Origin: an uncultured Acidimicrobiia bacterium
GTDB lineage: Bacteria; Actinomycetota; Acidimicrobiia; Spongiisociales; Spongiisociaceae
Reading direction: 5' to 3'
Length of the DNA stretch: 64,000 nucleotides
Assembly: GCA_958295745.1 (NCBI GenBank)
Contig: OY282370.1
Span: forward strand, 1,607,724-1,671,723
The position numbers were made by a program, and so were the translations under genes. Of this stretch, positions 1-8,950 are shown piece after piece. The first letter of the stretch is position 1. Each line of letters opens with the position of its first letter. The notes beneath the pieces are model-generated. The model did no database searches and was not told the DNA's origin. It saw only the letters and a program-made list of their open reading frames with translations.

Positions 1-1356
1 CTCGACTCGGATGGGCTGCTGCAGGCGGCGGCAGAGGCCGATGAAGCCTTGGCGTCCGGCGGCGGCCGGGGCCCCCTCCACGGCATCCCGATCGCCCTCA
101 AGGACAACATGGCAACCCGGGGTATGGAGACCACCGCCGGGTCGAAGATACTGGCCGGCTACCACCCTCCTTACGACGCCACCGCGGTGGTGCGCCTGCG
201 CAGGGCGGGGGCGCTGGTAACCGGCAAGACCAACCTCGACGAGTTCGCCATGGGGTCGTCCACCGAGAACTCGGCCTTCGGGCCTACCCGCAACCCGTGG
301 AACACCGATCGGGTTCCCGGGGGTTCGTCGGGGGGCAGCGCGGCGGCGGTGGCCGCCGGAACGGCCTTCGGGGCTCTGGGTTCCGACACCGGAGGATCGA
401 TCCGCCAGCCCGCCTCGCTGTGCGGCCTAGTGGGGGCCAAGCCCACCTACGGGGCGGTGAGCCGCTACGGCCTGATCGCCTTCGCCTCCTCCCTCGACCA
501 GATCGGTCCGTTGACCCACACCGTGGAGGACGCGGCGGTGCTGCTCGACGCGGTCAACGGCCCCGACCCCCTGGACGCCACCTCCTATCCGGGCGATCTT
601 CCCCGGTCGGACGGGCGGTTGGGCCGGGGCCTCGAAGGGATGCGGGTGGGTGTGGTTTCCGACCTGGGGGGCTTGGAGGCGGTCGAGCCGGACGTGGACG
701 CCTCCTTCAGGAAGATGGTTGCGGCGATGGAAAGGGAAGGGGCGCGGATCGTGGATGCGTCCCTTCCCGCCGCCCCCCACGCCCTTTCCGCCTACTACCT
801 GATCGCCCCCGCCGAGTGCTCGGCCAACCTGGCCCGCTTCGACGGGGTCCGCTACGGCCTGCGGGTCGACGGGGCCACCACCGAGGAGATGATGTCCCGT
901 TCCAGAGCCGAAGGGTTCGGGCCGGAGGTCGTCCGCCGGGTGCTGATGGGCACCTTCGCCCTGTCGGCCGGTTACCACGAAGCTTTCTACGGCCAAGCCC
1001 AGAAGGTGCGCACCCTCATACGCCGGGACTTCGCCCGCGCCTACGAAGGATGCGACGTGCTGGTTTCGCCTACCAGCCCGACCACCGCCTTCCCGTTGGG
1101 GGACAGGACCGAGGATCCCATGTCCATGTATGTGAGCGATGTGTTCACGATTCCCTCCAACCTGGCCGGGCATCCGGCGGTCAGCGTTCCGATCGGTCTG
1201 GACCGGCGAGAACTGCCGATCGGATTCCAGGTGATGGCGCCGGCTCTGGGGGAACCTGTCATGTTCCAGGCGGCAGAGGCGGTGGAGGCGCTGGCCGGCT
1301 TCGACACCAGGGCGCCCTACGATCCCGGCTTCGGTCTGCGGGGAGGCGTCCGATGA
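1..1356 (+). CDS. gatA: Glutamyl-tRNA(Gln)/aspartyl-tRNA(Asn) amidotransferase subunit A, 5' end missing
   Basis: GatA releases ammonia from glutamine for the amidation of misacylated Glu-tRNA(Gln) or Asp-tRNA(Asn) by the cytoplasmic GatCAB complex. The reading frame is open from base 1, so the true start lies upstream of the window. The amidase signature is present: the catalytic Lys in ALKDN near base 100, the Gly/Ser-rich block [11 protein letters not shown] near base 325 and the nucleophile Ser in DTGGSIR near base 390. The stop overlaps the gatB start (ATGA, 1353-1356), so the two are translationally coupled. gatC is not visible and may lie upstream. About 450 codons are present, close to the usual length, so only a short N-terminal piece is missing. 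Confidence 0.96.
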   Translation, partial: LDSDGLLQAAAEADEALASGGGRGPLHGIPIALKDNMATRGMETTAGSKILAGYHPPYDATAVVRLRRAGALVTGKTNLDEFAMGSSTENSAFGPTRNPWNTDRVPGGSSGGSAAAVAAGTAFGALGSDTGGSIRQPASLCGLVGAKPTYGAVSRYGLIAFASSLDQIGPLTHTVEDAAVLLDAVNGPDPLDATSYPGDLPRSDGRLGRGLEGMRVGVVSDLGGLEAVEPDVDASFRKMVAAMEREGARIVDASLPAAPHALSAYYLIAPAECSANLARFDGVRYGLRVDGATTEEMMSRSRAEGFGPEVVRRVLMGTFALSAGYHEAFYGQAQKVRTLIRRDFARAYEGCDVLVSPTSPTTAFPLGDRTEDPMSMYVSDVFTIPSNLAGHPAVSVPIGLDRRELPIGFQVMAPALGEPVMFQAAEAVEALAGFDTRAPYDPGFGLRGGVR

Positions 1357-2801
1357 GCTGGGAGGCGGTGATCGGTCTGGAGACCCATGTCGAGCTGTCC
1401 ACCCGCTCGAAGATGTTCTGCGGATGCCCGGCCCGCTTCGACGCCCCTCCGAACACCAACGTCTGCCCGGTCTGCCTGGGGCTTCCGGGGGCGCTACCGG
1501 TGCCCAACCGGGAGGCCATCAACCGCATCATCCGGATCGGCCTGGCGCTGAACTGTTCGGTGACCGGCCGCTCGGTGTTCCACCGTAAGAACTACTTCTA
1601 CGCCGACCTGCCCAAGAACTACCAGATTTCCCAGTTCGACCTGCCGGTGTGCGTGGACGGATATCTCGACGTGGGGGGTGATCATCCCGGACGGGTGGGC
1701 ATCGAACGGGTCCATCAGGAGGAGGACACCGGTAAGAGCACCCATATGGGAGGAGACGGCCGCATCAGCGCCGCCGAGTATTCACTGCTCGATTTCAACC
1801 GTTCGGGGGTTCCCTTGGTCGAGATCGTCACCAGGCCCGACATCCGCTCTGCGGCCCAGGCCCGGGCCTACGCGCAGGAGCTGAGGCTGCTGGTCGAGGC
1901 CCTAGGGGTGTCCGACGCCCGGCTCGAAGAGGGTTCGATCCGCTTCGACGCCAACGTCTCTGTGCGCCCTGGCCCGGAAGCGCCGCTGGGTACCAAGGTT
2001 GAGATCAAGAACATGAACTCTTTCAGGTCCCTGGAACGGGCCGTCGCCTTCGAGATCGGACGGCAGACGGCCTGTCTGGACGGTGGGGAACGCATCGTGA
2101 TGGAGACCCGCCACTGGGACGAGGAAGCAGGCGTGACCAGGGGCGGGAGGACCAAGGAGGGAAGCTCGGACTACCGCTACTTCCCCGACCCCGACCTAGT
2201 GCCGTTGGAGCTGGACCAGGACTGGAAGGACGAGATGGCCGCCCTGCTCCCCGAGCTGCCGGCCCGGCGGAGGTCCCGGTACGAAGGGATGGGGATCGAC
2301 CCGGCCCAGGCCGCAACCCTGGCCGGCGCGGATGTCCATCTGCGCGGCCTGTTCGAGGGGGCGGTGGAGGCGGGGGCGCGGCCGCAGCAGGCCGGTAATT
2401 GGGTGTCGGGGGAGGTGGTGGCCGCCCTCCGAAGCTCGGGCCGGGAGTCCCTGGCGGACTCGCCGCTCTCGGGTCCGAACTTGGCCCGGCTGCTGGCGAT
2501 GGTCGAGGATTCCACGCTCTCCGGGCTGGCCGCCAGGGAGGTTCTGGCCGGGGTTCTGGCCGGTGAGGGGACCCCCGAGGAGGTGGCGTCCGCCCGCGAC
2601 CTTCTCCAGATCTCGGATGCGGGAGTGCTGGAGGCGGCGGTCGAGGAGGTGACCGCCGACCATACGGAGGAGTTCGCCCGCCTTTGCAGCGGGGAGCAGA
2701 AACTGATCGGGTTCTTCGTAGGGCAGGTCATGCGCCGGACCCGCGGGAAAGCCGACCCGAAGCTGGCGGGCCGCCTCATCAGGGAGCGCGCCGGGCTCTG
2801 A
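1353..2801 (+). CDS. gatB: Glutamyl-tRNA(Gln)/aspartyl-tRNA(Asn) amidotransferase subunit B
   Basis: GatB carries the kinase/transamidase site that activates and amidates the tRNA-bound Glu or Asp. The protein is 482 residues, normal for the family, and opens with [15 protein letters not shown]. It keeps the paired zinc-ligand cysteines (CGCPARF then NVCPVCLG), the [11 protein letters not shown] and QEEDTGKS catalytic blocks, and a C-terminal YqeY-like helical domain that ends in [12 protein letters not shown]. The start is fixed by the 4-base overlap with gatA. The same frame is open much further upstream inside gatA, but that extension is only a shadow of the high-GC sequence. Confidence 0.97.
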   Translation: MSWEAVIGLETHVELSTRSKMFCGCPARFDAPPNTNVCPVCLGLPGALPVPNREAINRIIRIGLALNCSVTGRSVFHRKNYFYADLPKNYQISQFDLPVCVDGYLDVGGDHPGRVGIERVHQEEDTGKSTHMGGDGRISAAEYSLLDFNRSGVPLVEIVTRPDIRSAAQARAYAQELRLLVEALGVSDARLEEGSIRFDANVSVRPGPEAPLGTKVEIKNMNSFRSLERAVAFEIGRQTACLDGGERIVMETRHWDEEAGVTRGGRTKEGSSDYRYFPDPDLVPLELDQDWKDEMAALLPELPARRRSRYEGMGIDPAQAATLAGADVHLRGLFEGAVEAGARPQQAGNWVSGEVVAALRSSGRESLADSPLSGPNLARLLAMVEDSTLSGLAAREVLAGVLAGEGTPEEVASARDLLQISDAGVLEAAVEEVTADHTEEFARLCSGEQKLIGFFVGQVMRRTRGKADPKLAGRLIRERAGL

Positions 2802-2877
2802 ACTCCGCGTCGCCTCGGGCCGTCGGGCCGCCGCCGAAAGGCGTGTAGCCGAGGGCCGATCTTCATAAGCTGGGCCG

Positions 2878-3090
2878 GTGTTCGAGTTCTGGGATTCCTG
2901 GCGGGGCGAGATCGAAGGCATCATCGAACGGGTGAGCTCGGTGGTTCCCTCGGACGCGGTGCTGGCGGCGGCGGTCGGCGCCACCATCCTGGTGGGGTGG
3001 TGGTTGCTGCGGAAGCTGGTCAGGCTGGCCTTCTACGCCGGGATCGCGGCGGCGGCCGCCTGGTTGTGGTACTTCGGCCTTCCTGCTTGA
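2878..3090 (+). CDS. Small membrane protein, unknown function
   Basis: A 70-residue ORF with a GTG start. It has an amphipathic N-terminus and one or two hydrophobic segments: residues about 25-43 (DAVLAAAVGATILVGWWLL) and about 50-66, separated by a basic RKLVRL turn. No ribosome-binding site stands out. It follows gatB by 76 bases in the same direction and converges on pgpA. I do not recognise a family. The membrane-like composition and the fit between two genes support it as real, but a chance ORF cannot be excluded. Confidence 0.5.
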   Translation: MFEFWDSWRGEIEGIIERVSSVVPSDAVLAAAVGATILVGWWLLRKLVRLAFYAGIAAAAAWLWYFGLPA

Positions 3091-3096
3091 GGCCCT

Positions 3097-3546
3097 TTAC
3101 CCCAAAACCGCCTGCGCCGCCCAGGCCGCCCCCAGACCCCACAGTCCGGCCACTATGTCGTCGGCGGTGATACCGAGCCCCCCCGGCAGGCGCTCCGCCC
3201 GCCTCACCAGGGGAAACGCCTTCGTGATGTCGGCTGCCCGAAAGACCGCGAAGCCGATCAGGGCCGGCCACAGCGACACGCCGATCGTGGCCAGGAAGGT
3301 ACCGGCCGCTTCGTCCACCACTATCCAATTCGGATCCCCCTCGTCGGCGAACCTCCCGCCCGCCCATATCGACAACCCCGTTACCACCACCACCGCCGCC
3401 AGCTGAGCCTCCCACCCCACCCGGGCCAGCAACAACGCCGGGATCAAAGCACCCAAGGCACCCACCGTTCCGGCGCCCTCATCCACCCCCCGCAGGCGGC
3501 GAAGCACGAACCCGCACCCGAACCACGACGCGATCAACCTGGCCAT
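3097..3546 (-). CDS. pgpA: Phosphatidylglycerophosphatase A
   Basis: PgpA dephosphorylates phosphatidylglycerophosphate to phosphatidylglycerol at the inner face of the membrane. The 149-residue protein shows the family signature: VVDEAAGTFLA (around residue 77), FRAADITKAFP and the C-terminal GLGITADDIVAG metal-binding block. Three to four hydrophobic segments fit a membrane enzyme. It stands alone on the minus strand. The usual Pro-containing ITKPFP motif reads ITKAFP here, a minor variation. Confidence 0.88.
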   Translation of the reverse strand: MARLIASWFGCGFVLRRLRGVDEGAGTVGALGALIPALLLARVGWEAQLAAVVVVTGLSIWAGGRFADEGDPNWIVVDEAAGTFLATIGVSLWPALIGFAVFRAADITKAFPLVRRAERLPGGLGITADDIVAGLWGLGAAWAAQAVLG

Positions 3547-3652
3547 CCCGGCGAGGGTAGCCCGTCCCTGCCTGCGGTAGTACGAACTCTCTGCCTGTGC
3601 GAAAATGGTCGCCCTCGTTCCATCAGTCTATATCTGAGACGGGGCACCAAGT

Positions 3653-3681
3653 TTGGGCTAGCGTCATAGTTCATATATGAT
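3653..3681 (+). promoter_or_regulatory. Promoter of the HEPN gene, near-leaderless
   Basis: TTGGGC (3653-3658), a 17-base spacer and TATGAT (3676-3681) resemble a sigma-70/SigA promoter. The -10 box ends only 8 bases before the ATG at 3690 and no Shine-Dalgarno sequence fits in between. The transcript would therefore begin at or very near the start codon, as is common in actinobacteria. Confidence 0.55.
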
Positions 3682-3689
3682 CACGGTTT

Positions 3690-4448
3690 ATGACGAGCGC
3701 TAAAAAACTCACACCTATGCAGGGATTCGAGTGGAACATGGTCGATGCCGATCTGTTGGTCCTGCTTGCTCGTGGCCTTGACAATCAACGCAAGAACAAG
3801 ATGCGTAAGGAGCTGCGCGAAAAGATCGGCGAGGTCTTAAGGGTACCCGTCAAGGATCGTGAGCATCTCGATTGTGCCGAGAGTAACGAGATGTTCGTCA
3901 TCTTGAAATCGGGAAGTTGCCTGAAACGAGAAAACTTCAAAGACATGCGTCCGTTGCTTCGGCAGGCATTGGTAGCAGGGTGTGCTGCGTTGGAGACCTA
4001 TGTGGCTGATATCGCTATGGAATATGTGAATTCTGCTCTTCGTGCCGCGGATCCACCAAGGCGATTTCGTAACATCCATATGACTATTGGTGACTGGTTA
4101 GAGCATATCCAGCCATTGAAAAACAAAGGTTCGGGTATAAGGAGAATCGTTCAGCCTTATCTTCGTAGAACAAGCAGTACAGCACCGAGTCAGATCGGTG
4201 TAGTGCTCGCGACGGTAGGGGTTGAAAGGTGGGCGAAGGATGTGGATAATGCTCGCGGGAAGGAGGGAGGTACTACCGTAAGGGAGTTGGATAGGATCAC
4301 GGATCGACGCAACCTAATAGTACACACCGGTGACCGCAAGGGTAAGGGCCGAGCAAGCCTTACGATTGAGGACGTAGAGAAGGATATTCAGATCATCAAG
4401 GATGTAGCCAACGCTATCAATGTGGTCATGGAGGATCACAAGCCCTGA
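3690..4448 (+). CDS. HEPN-domain protein, putative RNase (MAE_28990-like)
   Basis: A 252-residue protein with the HEPN RNase signature Rx4H (RNLIVH, residues 207-212) at the start of its last helix pair. An upstream helix, RQALVAGCAALETYVADIA (residues about 92-110), resembles the first helix of MAE_28990/MAE_18760-type HEPN domains. In that superfamily the Arg and His form a metal-independent ribonuclease site used in toxins and abortive infection. The N-terminal 80 residues are charged and unassigned. The gene is visibly AT-richer than its neighbours and uses rare AT-ending codons, which suggests recent acquisition. No MNT nucleotidyltransferase or other antitoxin partner lies beside it. 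RNase activity is an inference from the motif. Confidence 0.75.
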   Translation: MTSAKKLTPMQGFEWNMVDADLLVLLARGLDNQRKNKMRKELREKIGEVLRVPVKDREHLDCAESNEMFVILKSGSCLKRENFKDMRPLLRQALVAGCAALETYVADIAMEYVNSALRAADPPRRFRNIHMTIGDWLEHIQPLKNKGSGIRRIVQPYLRRTSSTAPSQIGVVLATVGVERWAKDVDNARGKEGGTTVRELDRITDRRNLIVHTGDRKGKGRASLTIEDVEKDIQIIKDVANAINVVMEDHKP

Positions 4449-4646
4449 AGTCTTTCAACCTCTCCGAATTGAAGCTATATCTCAAAAGAAGGCTTCCTTC
4501 TGGAGTTGGGACAAGTAGGAAGTGTGCGAACTGTCTAACCGCCGATACTTTCTGATCTGGTGTGATTGCCGCCTGTGGGCATCCGGTGAGCGGATTGCCT
4601 GAAGCAGGGCGTAGCCATCTGCCGGCGAGTGCTCTATGATGGGGGT

Positions 4647-5558
4647 ATGGACCTAGGTAGATACATCTGGATGGACGGCCGGATGGTCCCCCACGAGGAG
4701 GCCACCGTGCATGTCCTGACGCACGCCTTGCACTACGGGACCGGAGTCTTCGAGGGCATCCGGGCCTACGAAGCCGCCGGAGGGACGGCCGTGTTCCGAC
4801 TCAAGGAACACATCGACCGCATGATCCGGTCTGCCAAGGCGTACTGCATGGACCCGCCGCACACGTCGGACGAGCTGGTCGAGGCCTGCAAGGAGCTGCT
4901 CCGAGTCAACGAGTTCGAATCGGCCTACATCCGGCCGATCATGTTCCTCGGCCTCGGCGCCCTGGGGCTGGACCCCCGCAACGCCGAGATCAACACCGCC
5001 ATCATCACCTGGAAATGGGGCGCCTACCTGGGCGAGGAGGGGGTCCTCAACGGCATCCGGGTCAAGGTTTCGTCCTGGCGGCGCTTCTCTCAGGACGCCT
5101 TTCCCAACGCCAAGGCCACCGGCACGTACATCAATTCCATCCTGGCCAAGCTGGAGGCGGTGAACGACGGATACGACGAGGCCATGCTGCTCAACTCCGA
5201 CGGGACCCTCTCGGAGGGGTCGGGGGAAAACGTGTTCCTGATCCGGGACGGGGTCGTCTATACCCCTCCTCTGTCCGCAGGCTGCCTCGAAGGGGTGACC
5301 CGCGACGCGGTAAAGACCCTGCTGTCCGACGATGGGTACACGGTGGTCGAGAAGGTGTTCCACCGCTCCGACCTCTACTATTGCGACGAGCTGTTCATGA
5401 CCGGCACGGCGGCCGAGGTGACACCCGTCCGCGAGGTGGACAACCGCACGGTCGGCAACGGACGCCCCGGCCCGGTCACCCGCCGGGCGCAGCAGATCTA
5501 CGCCGACGCCTACACCGGCAAGCTAGATGCCTACTCCCACTGGCTCCACTACGTCTGA
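4647..5558 (+). CDS. ilvE: Branched-chain amino acid aminotransferase
   Basis: IlvE is a PLP fold-type IV transaminase that interconverts Leu/Ile/Val and their 2-oxo acids with glutamate/2-oxoglutarate. Its 303 residues match the usual length. It shows HALHYGTGVFEGIRAY near the N-terminus, the PLP lysine in NAKATGTYINS (about residue 156) and SEGSGENVFLI for phosphate binding. ATG 4647 is preferred because it gives the standard MDLGRYIWMDG N-terminus. An in-frame GTG at 4629 would add six residues. The gene is monocistronic, or followed loosely by the unknown gene at 5628. Confidence 0.94.
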   Translation: MDLGRYIWMDGRMVPHEEATVHVLTHALHYGTGVFEGIRAYEAAGGTAVFRLKEHIDRMIRSAKAYCMDPPHTSDELVEACKELLRVNEFESAYIRPIMFLGLGALGLDPRNAEINTAIITWKWGAYLGEEGVLNGIRVKVSSWRRFSQDAFPNAKATGTYINSILAKLEAVNDGYDEAMLLNSDGTLSEGSGENVFLIRDGVVYTPPLSAGCLEGVTRDAVKTLLSDDGYTVVEKVFHRSDLYYCDELFMTGTAAEVTPVREVDNRTVGNGRPGPVTRRAQQIYADAYTGKLDAYSHWLHYV

Positions 5559-5627
5559 GCAAGGGTCCGGGAGTCCGGCCCCGCCGTTTTCGTCTGTGGG
5601 CCTCGCCCGCTCCGAGGCCACGTCCTG

Positions 5628-6137
5628 ATGGGCCGGCAGCCCAACATCGAAGTCCGCGCCGTCGAGCTGCCGGCCGAAGAGCCGGAGCGGGCGGCCGAGC
5701 GTAGGTGGACACCGAGCCGCCCGGGCGAGATCACCTCACCGTCCGATATGCCGTCGGGGGGTTCTTTCGGACGCCCCGGCCCGGATACCGGATGGGGGCT
5801 GAGGATGATCCGGGCCGCTTCCTTCGCACGAGGCCGGCGGCCCGGGGATCTGGAGAAACTCCTGTGCGCCTTGGTGGGGGCGAGGGCCTCCCATGCCCGC
5901 CGGGGACCGACCCGCCGGGATGTGGAGGCGGCGTTGTCCCTGCTGGGCCTGCACGAAGCCGACGAAGAAAGGCCGCCGGAGGGGCTGGCCGAGATACGGG
6001 AGAGCTGGCTGGATGCTGCGGCCCACGAGCCGTGGCCGGGCAGGACCGCCCTGGCGTCCATCCCCACCGACCTGCTCGTGGACGCGCCCGATAGGGTGCG
6101 GGCCCGCCTCCGGGCCGAGCCGTCCCTGATCGGTTGA
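5628..6137 (+). CDS. Conserved-looking hypothetical protein
   Basis: A 169-residue soluble protein with no signal peptide or membrane segment. It has an Arg/Pro-rich N-terminal half and a helical C-terminal half (residues 75-165, LEKLLCALVGARASHARRG onward). I do not recognise the family. It lies 16 bases before the FAH-family gene and points the same way, which suggests co-transcription. The start is uncertain because no good ribosome-binding site is visible. Confidence 0.6.
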   Translation: MGRQPNIEVRAVELPAEEPERAAERRWTPSRPGEITSPSDMPSGGSFGRPGPDTGWGLRMIRAASFARGRRPGDLEKLLCALVGARASHARRGPTRRDVEAALSLLGLHEADEERPPEGLAEIRESWLDAAAHEPWPGRTALASIPTDLLVDAPDRVRARLRAEPSLIG

Positions 6138-6153
6138 GCCCCGCAGCCGCCCG

Positions 6154-6915
6154 ATGAAGATCGTCCGCATGCAGACCCGTGAGGGAATCCGTTACGGCGG
6201 GGTGGAGCCCGAAGGCGTCCGTGTCTACCAGGGAACGCCCTTCGTAGCCTGGGAACCGACCGAGGTGTTGGCCGACTTCGAGCAGGTACGGTTGCTGTCG
6301 CCGGTGTTTCCCACCAAGGTGGTGGGAGTGGGCGTCAACTACGCCTGTCATGCGGAGCAGACGGGGCGGCCGCCTCCCCGGACGCCGATCATGTTCATGA
6401 AGCCGTCCACCGCCGTGATCGGGCCCGGGAAGCCGATAGTCCTTCCCGCCGGGTCGGAGGAGGTGCATCACGAGGCCGAGCTGGCGGTGGTCATGGGCAA
6501 GGTAGCCCGCAACGTCGCCGCCGAGGATGCTCTAGGGACGGTACTGGGTTACACGGCCGGCAACGACGTGACCGCCCGCGACCTCGAGCGCCAGGACGAA
6601 CAGTGGGTCAGGGCCAAGGGTTTCGACACTTTCTGTCCGCTCGGGCCGGCCATCGAGACGGAGTACGACCCGCGCAACGACTTCTCCATCGAGTGCCTGG
6701 TGAACGGCGAGGTGCGGCAGGCGGCTTCGATCGACGACATGATCTTCGGCGTGCCCGAGCTGATAGCTTTCGTGAGCTCGGTCATGACGCTGTTGCCCGG
6801 CGACGTGATCCTGACCGGCACCCCATCAGGGGCGGGGCCTATCAGGGACGGTGACCAAGTGGAGGTGACGCTCGAAGGGGTGGGCGCCCTCTCGAACCCG
6901 GTGGCGGCCCGGTGA
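6154..6915 (+). CDS. Fumarylacetoacetate hydrolase family protein
   Basis: A 253-residue FAH-superfamily enzyme. These enzymes hydrolyse or decarboxylate C-C bonds in 2-oxo/2,4-dioxo acids with a divalent metal, for example 2-hydroxyhepta-2,4-diene-1,7-dioate isomerase, fumarylpyruvate hydrolase or oxaloacetate decarboxylase. Visible motifs are VVGVGVNYACHAEQTG, FMKPSTAVIGPG, the metal-binding HHEAELAVVMG and GYTAGNDVTARDLE, and LLPGDVILTGTPSGAG near the C-terminus. The exact substrate cannot be read from the sequence. Its stop overlaps the gltX start (GTGA), so the two are coupled. Confidence 0.88.
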   Translation: MKIVRMQTREGIRYGGVEPEGVRVYQGTPFVAWEPTEVLADFEQVRLLSPVFPTKVVGVGVNYACHAEQTGRPPPRTPIMFMKPSTAVIGPGKPIVLPAGSEEVHHEAELAVVMGKVARNVAAEDALGTVLGYTAGNDVTARDLERQDEQWVRAKGFDTFCPLGPAIETEYDPRNDFSIECLVNGEVRQAASIDDMIFGVPELIAFVSSVMTLLPGDVILTGTPSGAGPIRDGDQVEVTLEGVGALSNPVAAR

Positions 6916-8387
6916 GCGCCGCCGAGACCGGCGCGGTCCGGCTCCGGATCGCCCCCTCGCCCACCGGCCATCTCCATATAGGAAACGTGCGGGCCGCCCT
7001 CTTCAACTGGCTCTATGCAAGGCGGCGCGGGGGAGTGTTCATAGTCCGCATCGACGACACCGACCAGGCCAGGTCGGACGATCGTTACATCGACGACATC
7101 ATCGAGGGGTTCCGATGGCTGGGCCTGGATTGGGACGAAGGGATCGGAGTGGGGGGTCCGCACGGAACCTACCGGCAGTCGGACCGGTTCGATCGTTACC
7201 GGGCGGCGGCGGAGACCCTGTTGGAGGCCGGCCGGGCCTACTACGACTTCCGGTCGGCGGAGGAGCTGGAGAAGCTGCGCAGGCAGGCCCAAGCGGAGAG
7301 GAAACCGCCCGGCTACTACATCCGCCGCCCGCCCGACGCCGACTTCGAGGCGGGGAGGCGCCGGGCGGAGGCCGGGGAGAGGGGGGTGATCCGTTTCTCG
7401 ACGCCGGGCCGTCCGGTGGAGTTCACGGACCTGGTCCGCGGAGAGGTGCGGTTCGAACCGGACGCCATCGACGACTTCGTGATGCTCCGTTCGGACGGGA
7501 GCCCCACCTACCACTTGGCCTCCACGGTGGACGACATCGACTACCGGATTACCCACGTGGCTCGGGGTGAGGACCTGCTGTCTTCCACTCCCAAACACAT
7601 CCTGCTGACCGAGGCCCTGGGCGCCGAATGGCCCGTCTACGCTCATCTGCCGCTCCTGTTCGGGACGGACAGGCGGAAGCTTTCCAAACGCCACGGGGAC
7701 ACGGCCCTGCGCGCCTATAGGGAGGGGGGATACCTGGCGCCGGCGGTGTTCAACTACATGAGCCTGCTGGGCTGGTCGATGGGTTCCGATGACGAGATCT
7801 TCGGTCGGGAGGAGGCGGCGGCGGCCTTCGATCTGACCGCCGTCCAGAAGAGCCCGGCGGTGTTTGACGCCGAGAAGCTGGCCTGGATGAACGGGGTCTA
7901 CATGCGGGCGATGGCCGGCGGGGAGTTCGTGGACCTGGCCGTCGGCTGCATCGAGCAGGACCTCGGGCGCGGCTTGGACGAGGACGAGCGCCGCCGTCTG
8001 GCCGGCCTGGCGCCCCTGGTGCAGGAGCGGGTCAAGCTGACCACCGAGGTGGCTCCGGCGGTCCGTTTCCTGTTCACCGACGTCTCCTACGAAGAGCGGG
8101 CCTGGCGCAAGGTCATGAAAGGGGAGGCGGCCCGGGCGCTGGAGGCGGCGCATGAGGCGCTCCGAGCCTTGGAGGATTGGACCACCGCCGGAATCGAGCA
8201 GGCGCTGCGGGCCGTGCTGGCGGCCGAGGGCCTGAGCGCCCGCAAGGGTCTGCAGCCGATCAGGGTGGCTATCACCGGGTCGAATATCTCGCCGCCCCTG
8301 TTCGAAAGCCTGGCCGCCCTTCCCCAAGGTGCGGCTATCGATAGAATCGCCGCCGCCTCGGAGCGCTTGGCCCGGACGGACAGCTGA
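6912..8387 (+). CDS. gltX: Glutamyl-tRNA synthetase
   Basis: GltX charges tRNA-Glu and, where GatCAB replaces glutaminyl-tRNA synthetase, also tRNA-Gln. That fits gatAB in the same window. At 491 residues it has the class I HIGH motif in SPTGHLHIGNVRAALF (residues about 13-28) and the KLSKR loop in DRRKLSKRHGD (around residue 256), followed by the helical anticodon-binding domain. The second conserved block reads IDDTD where IEDTD is usual. The GTG start overlaps the stop of the upstream FAH gene. Confidence 0.96.
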   Translation: MSAAETGAVRLRIAPSPTGHLHIGNVRAALFNWLYARRRGGVFIVRIDDTDQARSDDRYIDDIIEGFRWLGLDWDEGIGVGGPHGTYRQSDRFDRYRAAAETLLEAGRAYYDFRSAEELEKLRRQAQAERKPPGYYIRRPPDADFEAGRRRAEAGERGVIRFSTPGRPVEFTDLVRGEVRFEPDAIDDFVMLRSDGSPTYHLASTVDDIDYRITHVARGEDLLSSTPKHILLTEALGAEWPVYAHLPLLFGTDRRKLSKRHGDTALRAYREGGYLAPAVFNYMSLLGWSMGSDDEIFGREEAAAAFDLTAVQKSPAVFDAEKLAWMNGVYMRAMAGGEFVDLAVGCIEQDLGRGLDEDERRRLAGLAPLVQERVKLTTEVAPAVRFLFTDVSYEERAWRKVMKGEAARALEAAHEALRALEDWTTAGIEQALRAVLAAEGLSARKGLQPIRVAITGSNISPPLFESLAALPQGAAIDRIAAASERLARTDS

Positions 8388-8600
8388 AGGTTCTCAAATA
8401 CGGGTACGTTCGGCATAGAGATCGTCCCGTGTCCAGTTTCGGCCATCCTCATCCGATCCGACATCAGAACGTTCGGCCAACATCAGGAAGTTGGCAAGAG
8501 CCGCGGTTTGCTGCTCTAGGCCGCGTTGACCGAAATGCCTCCTCGACGGCGCGTCGTCAGAGGACACCACAAATCGTTGCCCTCTTTCCTGCTTCCGGAT

Positions 8601-8879
8601 TCATTGCTCCTCTCCCTGCCCGTCAGTCTGATACGAAAGGCTCGCGAAGAAAACCAAAGTAGCCCCGATCCACAGATAGGGGTACCGAAGGGTCTCCACC
8701 AACAGGCTACAGTCACTATCCGGCCCCCCAAAGGCTGATCCCAAAGCGTCAGCCCAGCAGGTGAAGAACGCCACCATCGCACCGTACACGGCCGCCACCG
8801 CTGTGAACACAACTGCACCAGTTACCGCCAGTGCTTTGCCAATATTCCGCACTACTAGTGTTTTGCCAACATCCCGCAT
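8601..8879 (-). CDS. Small two-TM membrane protein, unknown function
   Basis: A 92-residue protein with two hydrophobic segments (about residues 15-40 and 66-84), an extracytoplasmic loop containing two cysteines (FFTCWADALG and DSDCSLL) and a charged C-terminus. A ribosome-binding sequence (AGGAAAG on the minus strand) lies about six bases before the ATG. The N-terminus reads GKTLVVRNIGKALAV, which looks like a short internal duplication also visible in the DNA. No family is recognised. Confidence 0.6.
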   Translation of the reverse strand: MRDVGKTLVVRNIGKALAVTGAVVFTAVAAVYGAMVAFFTCWADALGSAFGGPDSDCSLLVETLRYPYLWIGATLVFFASLSYQTDGQGEEQ

Positions 8880-8950
8880 TAGTTGTCTTTCCTTTCAATA
8901 CGAGACCATCCTTCTGACCGATCCCATAACACGTAACGGGCCTCGCTGGT

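Noticed and set aside
297-1352. Open extension of the gatB frame far upstream inside gatA
   Set aside because: It is Arg/Gly-rich shadow sequence; the GatB N-terminus [15 protein letters not shown] and the ATGA overlap fix the start at 1353.
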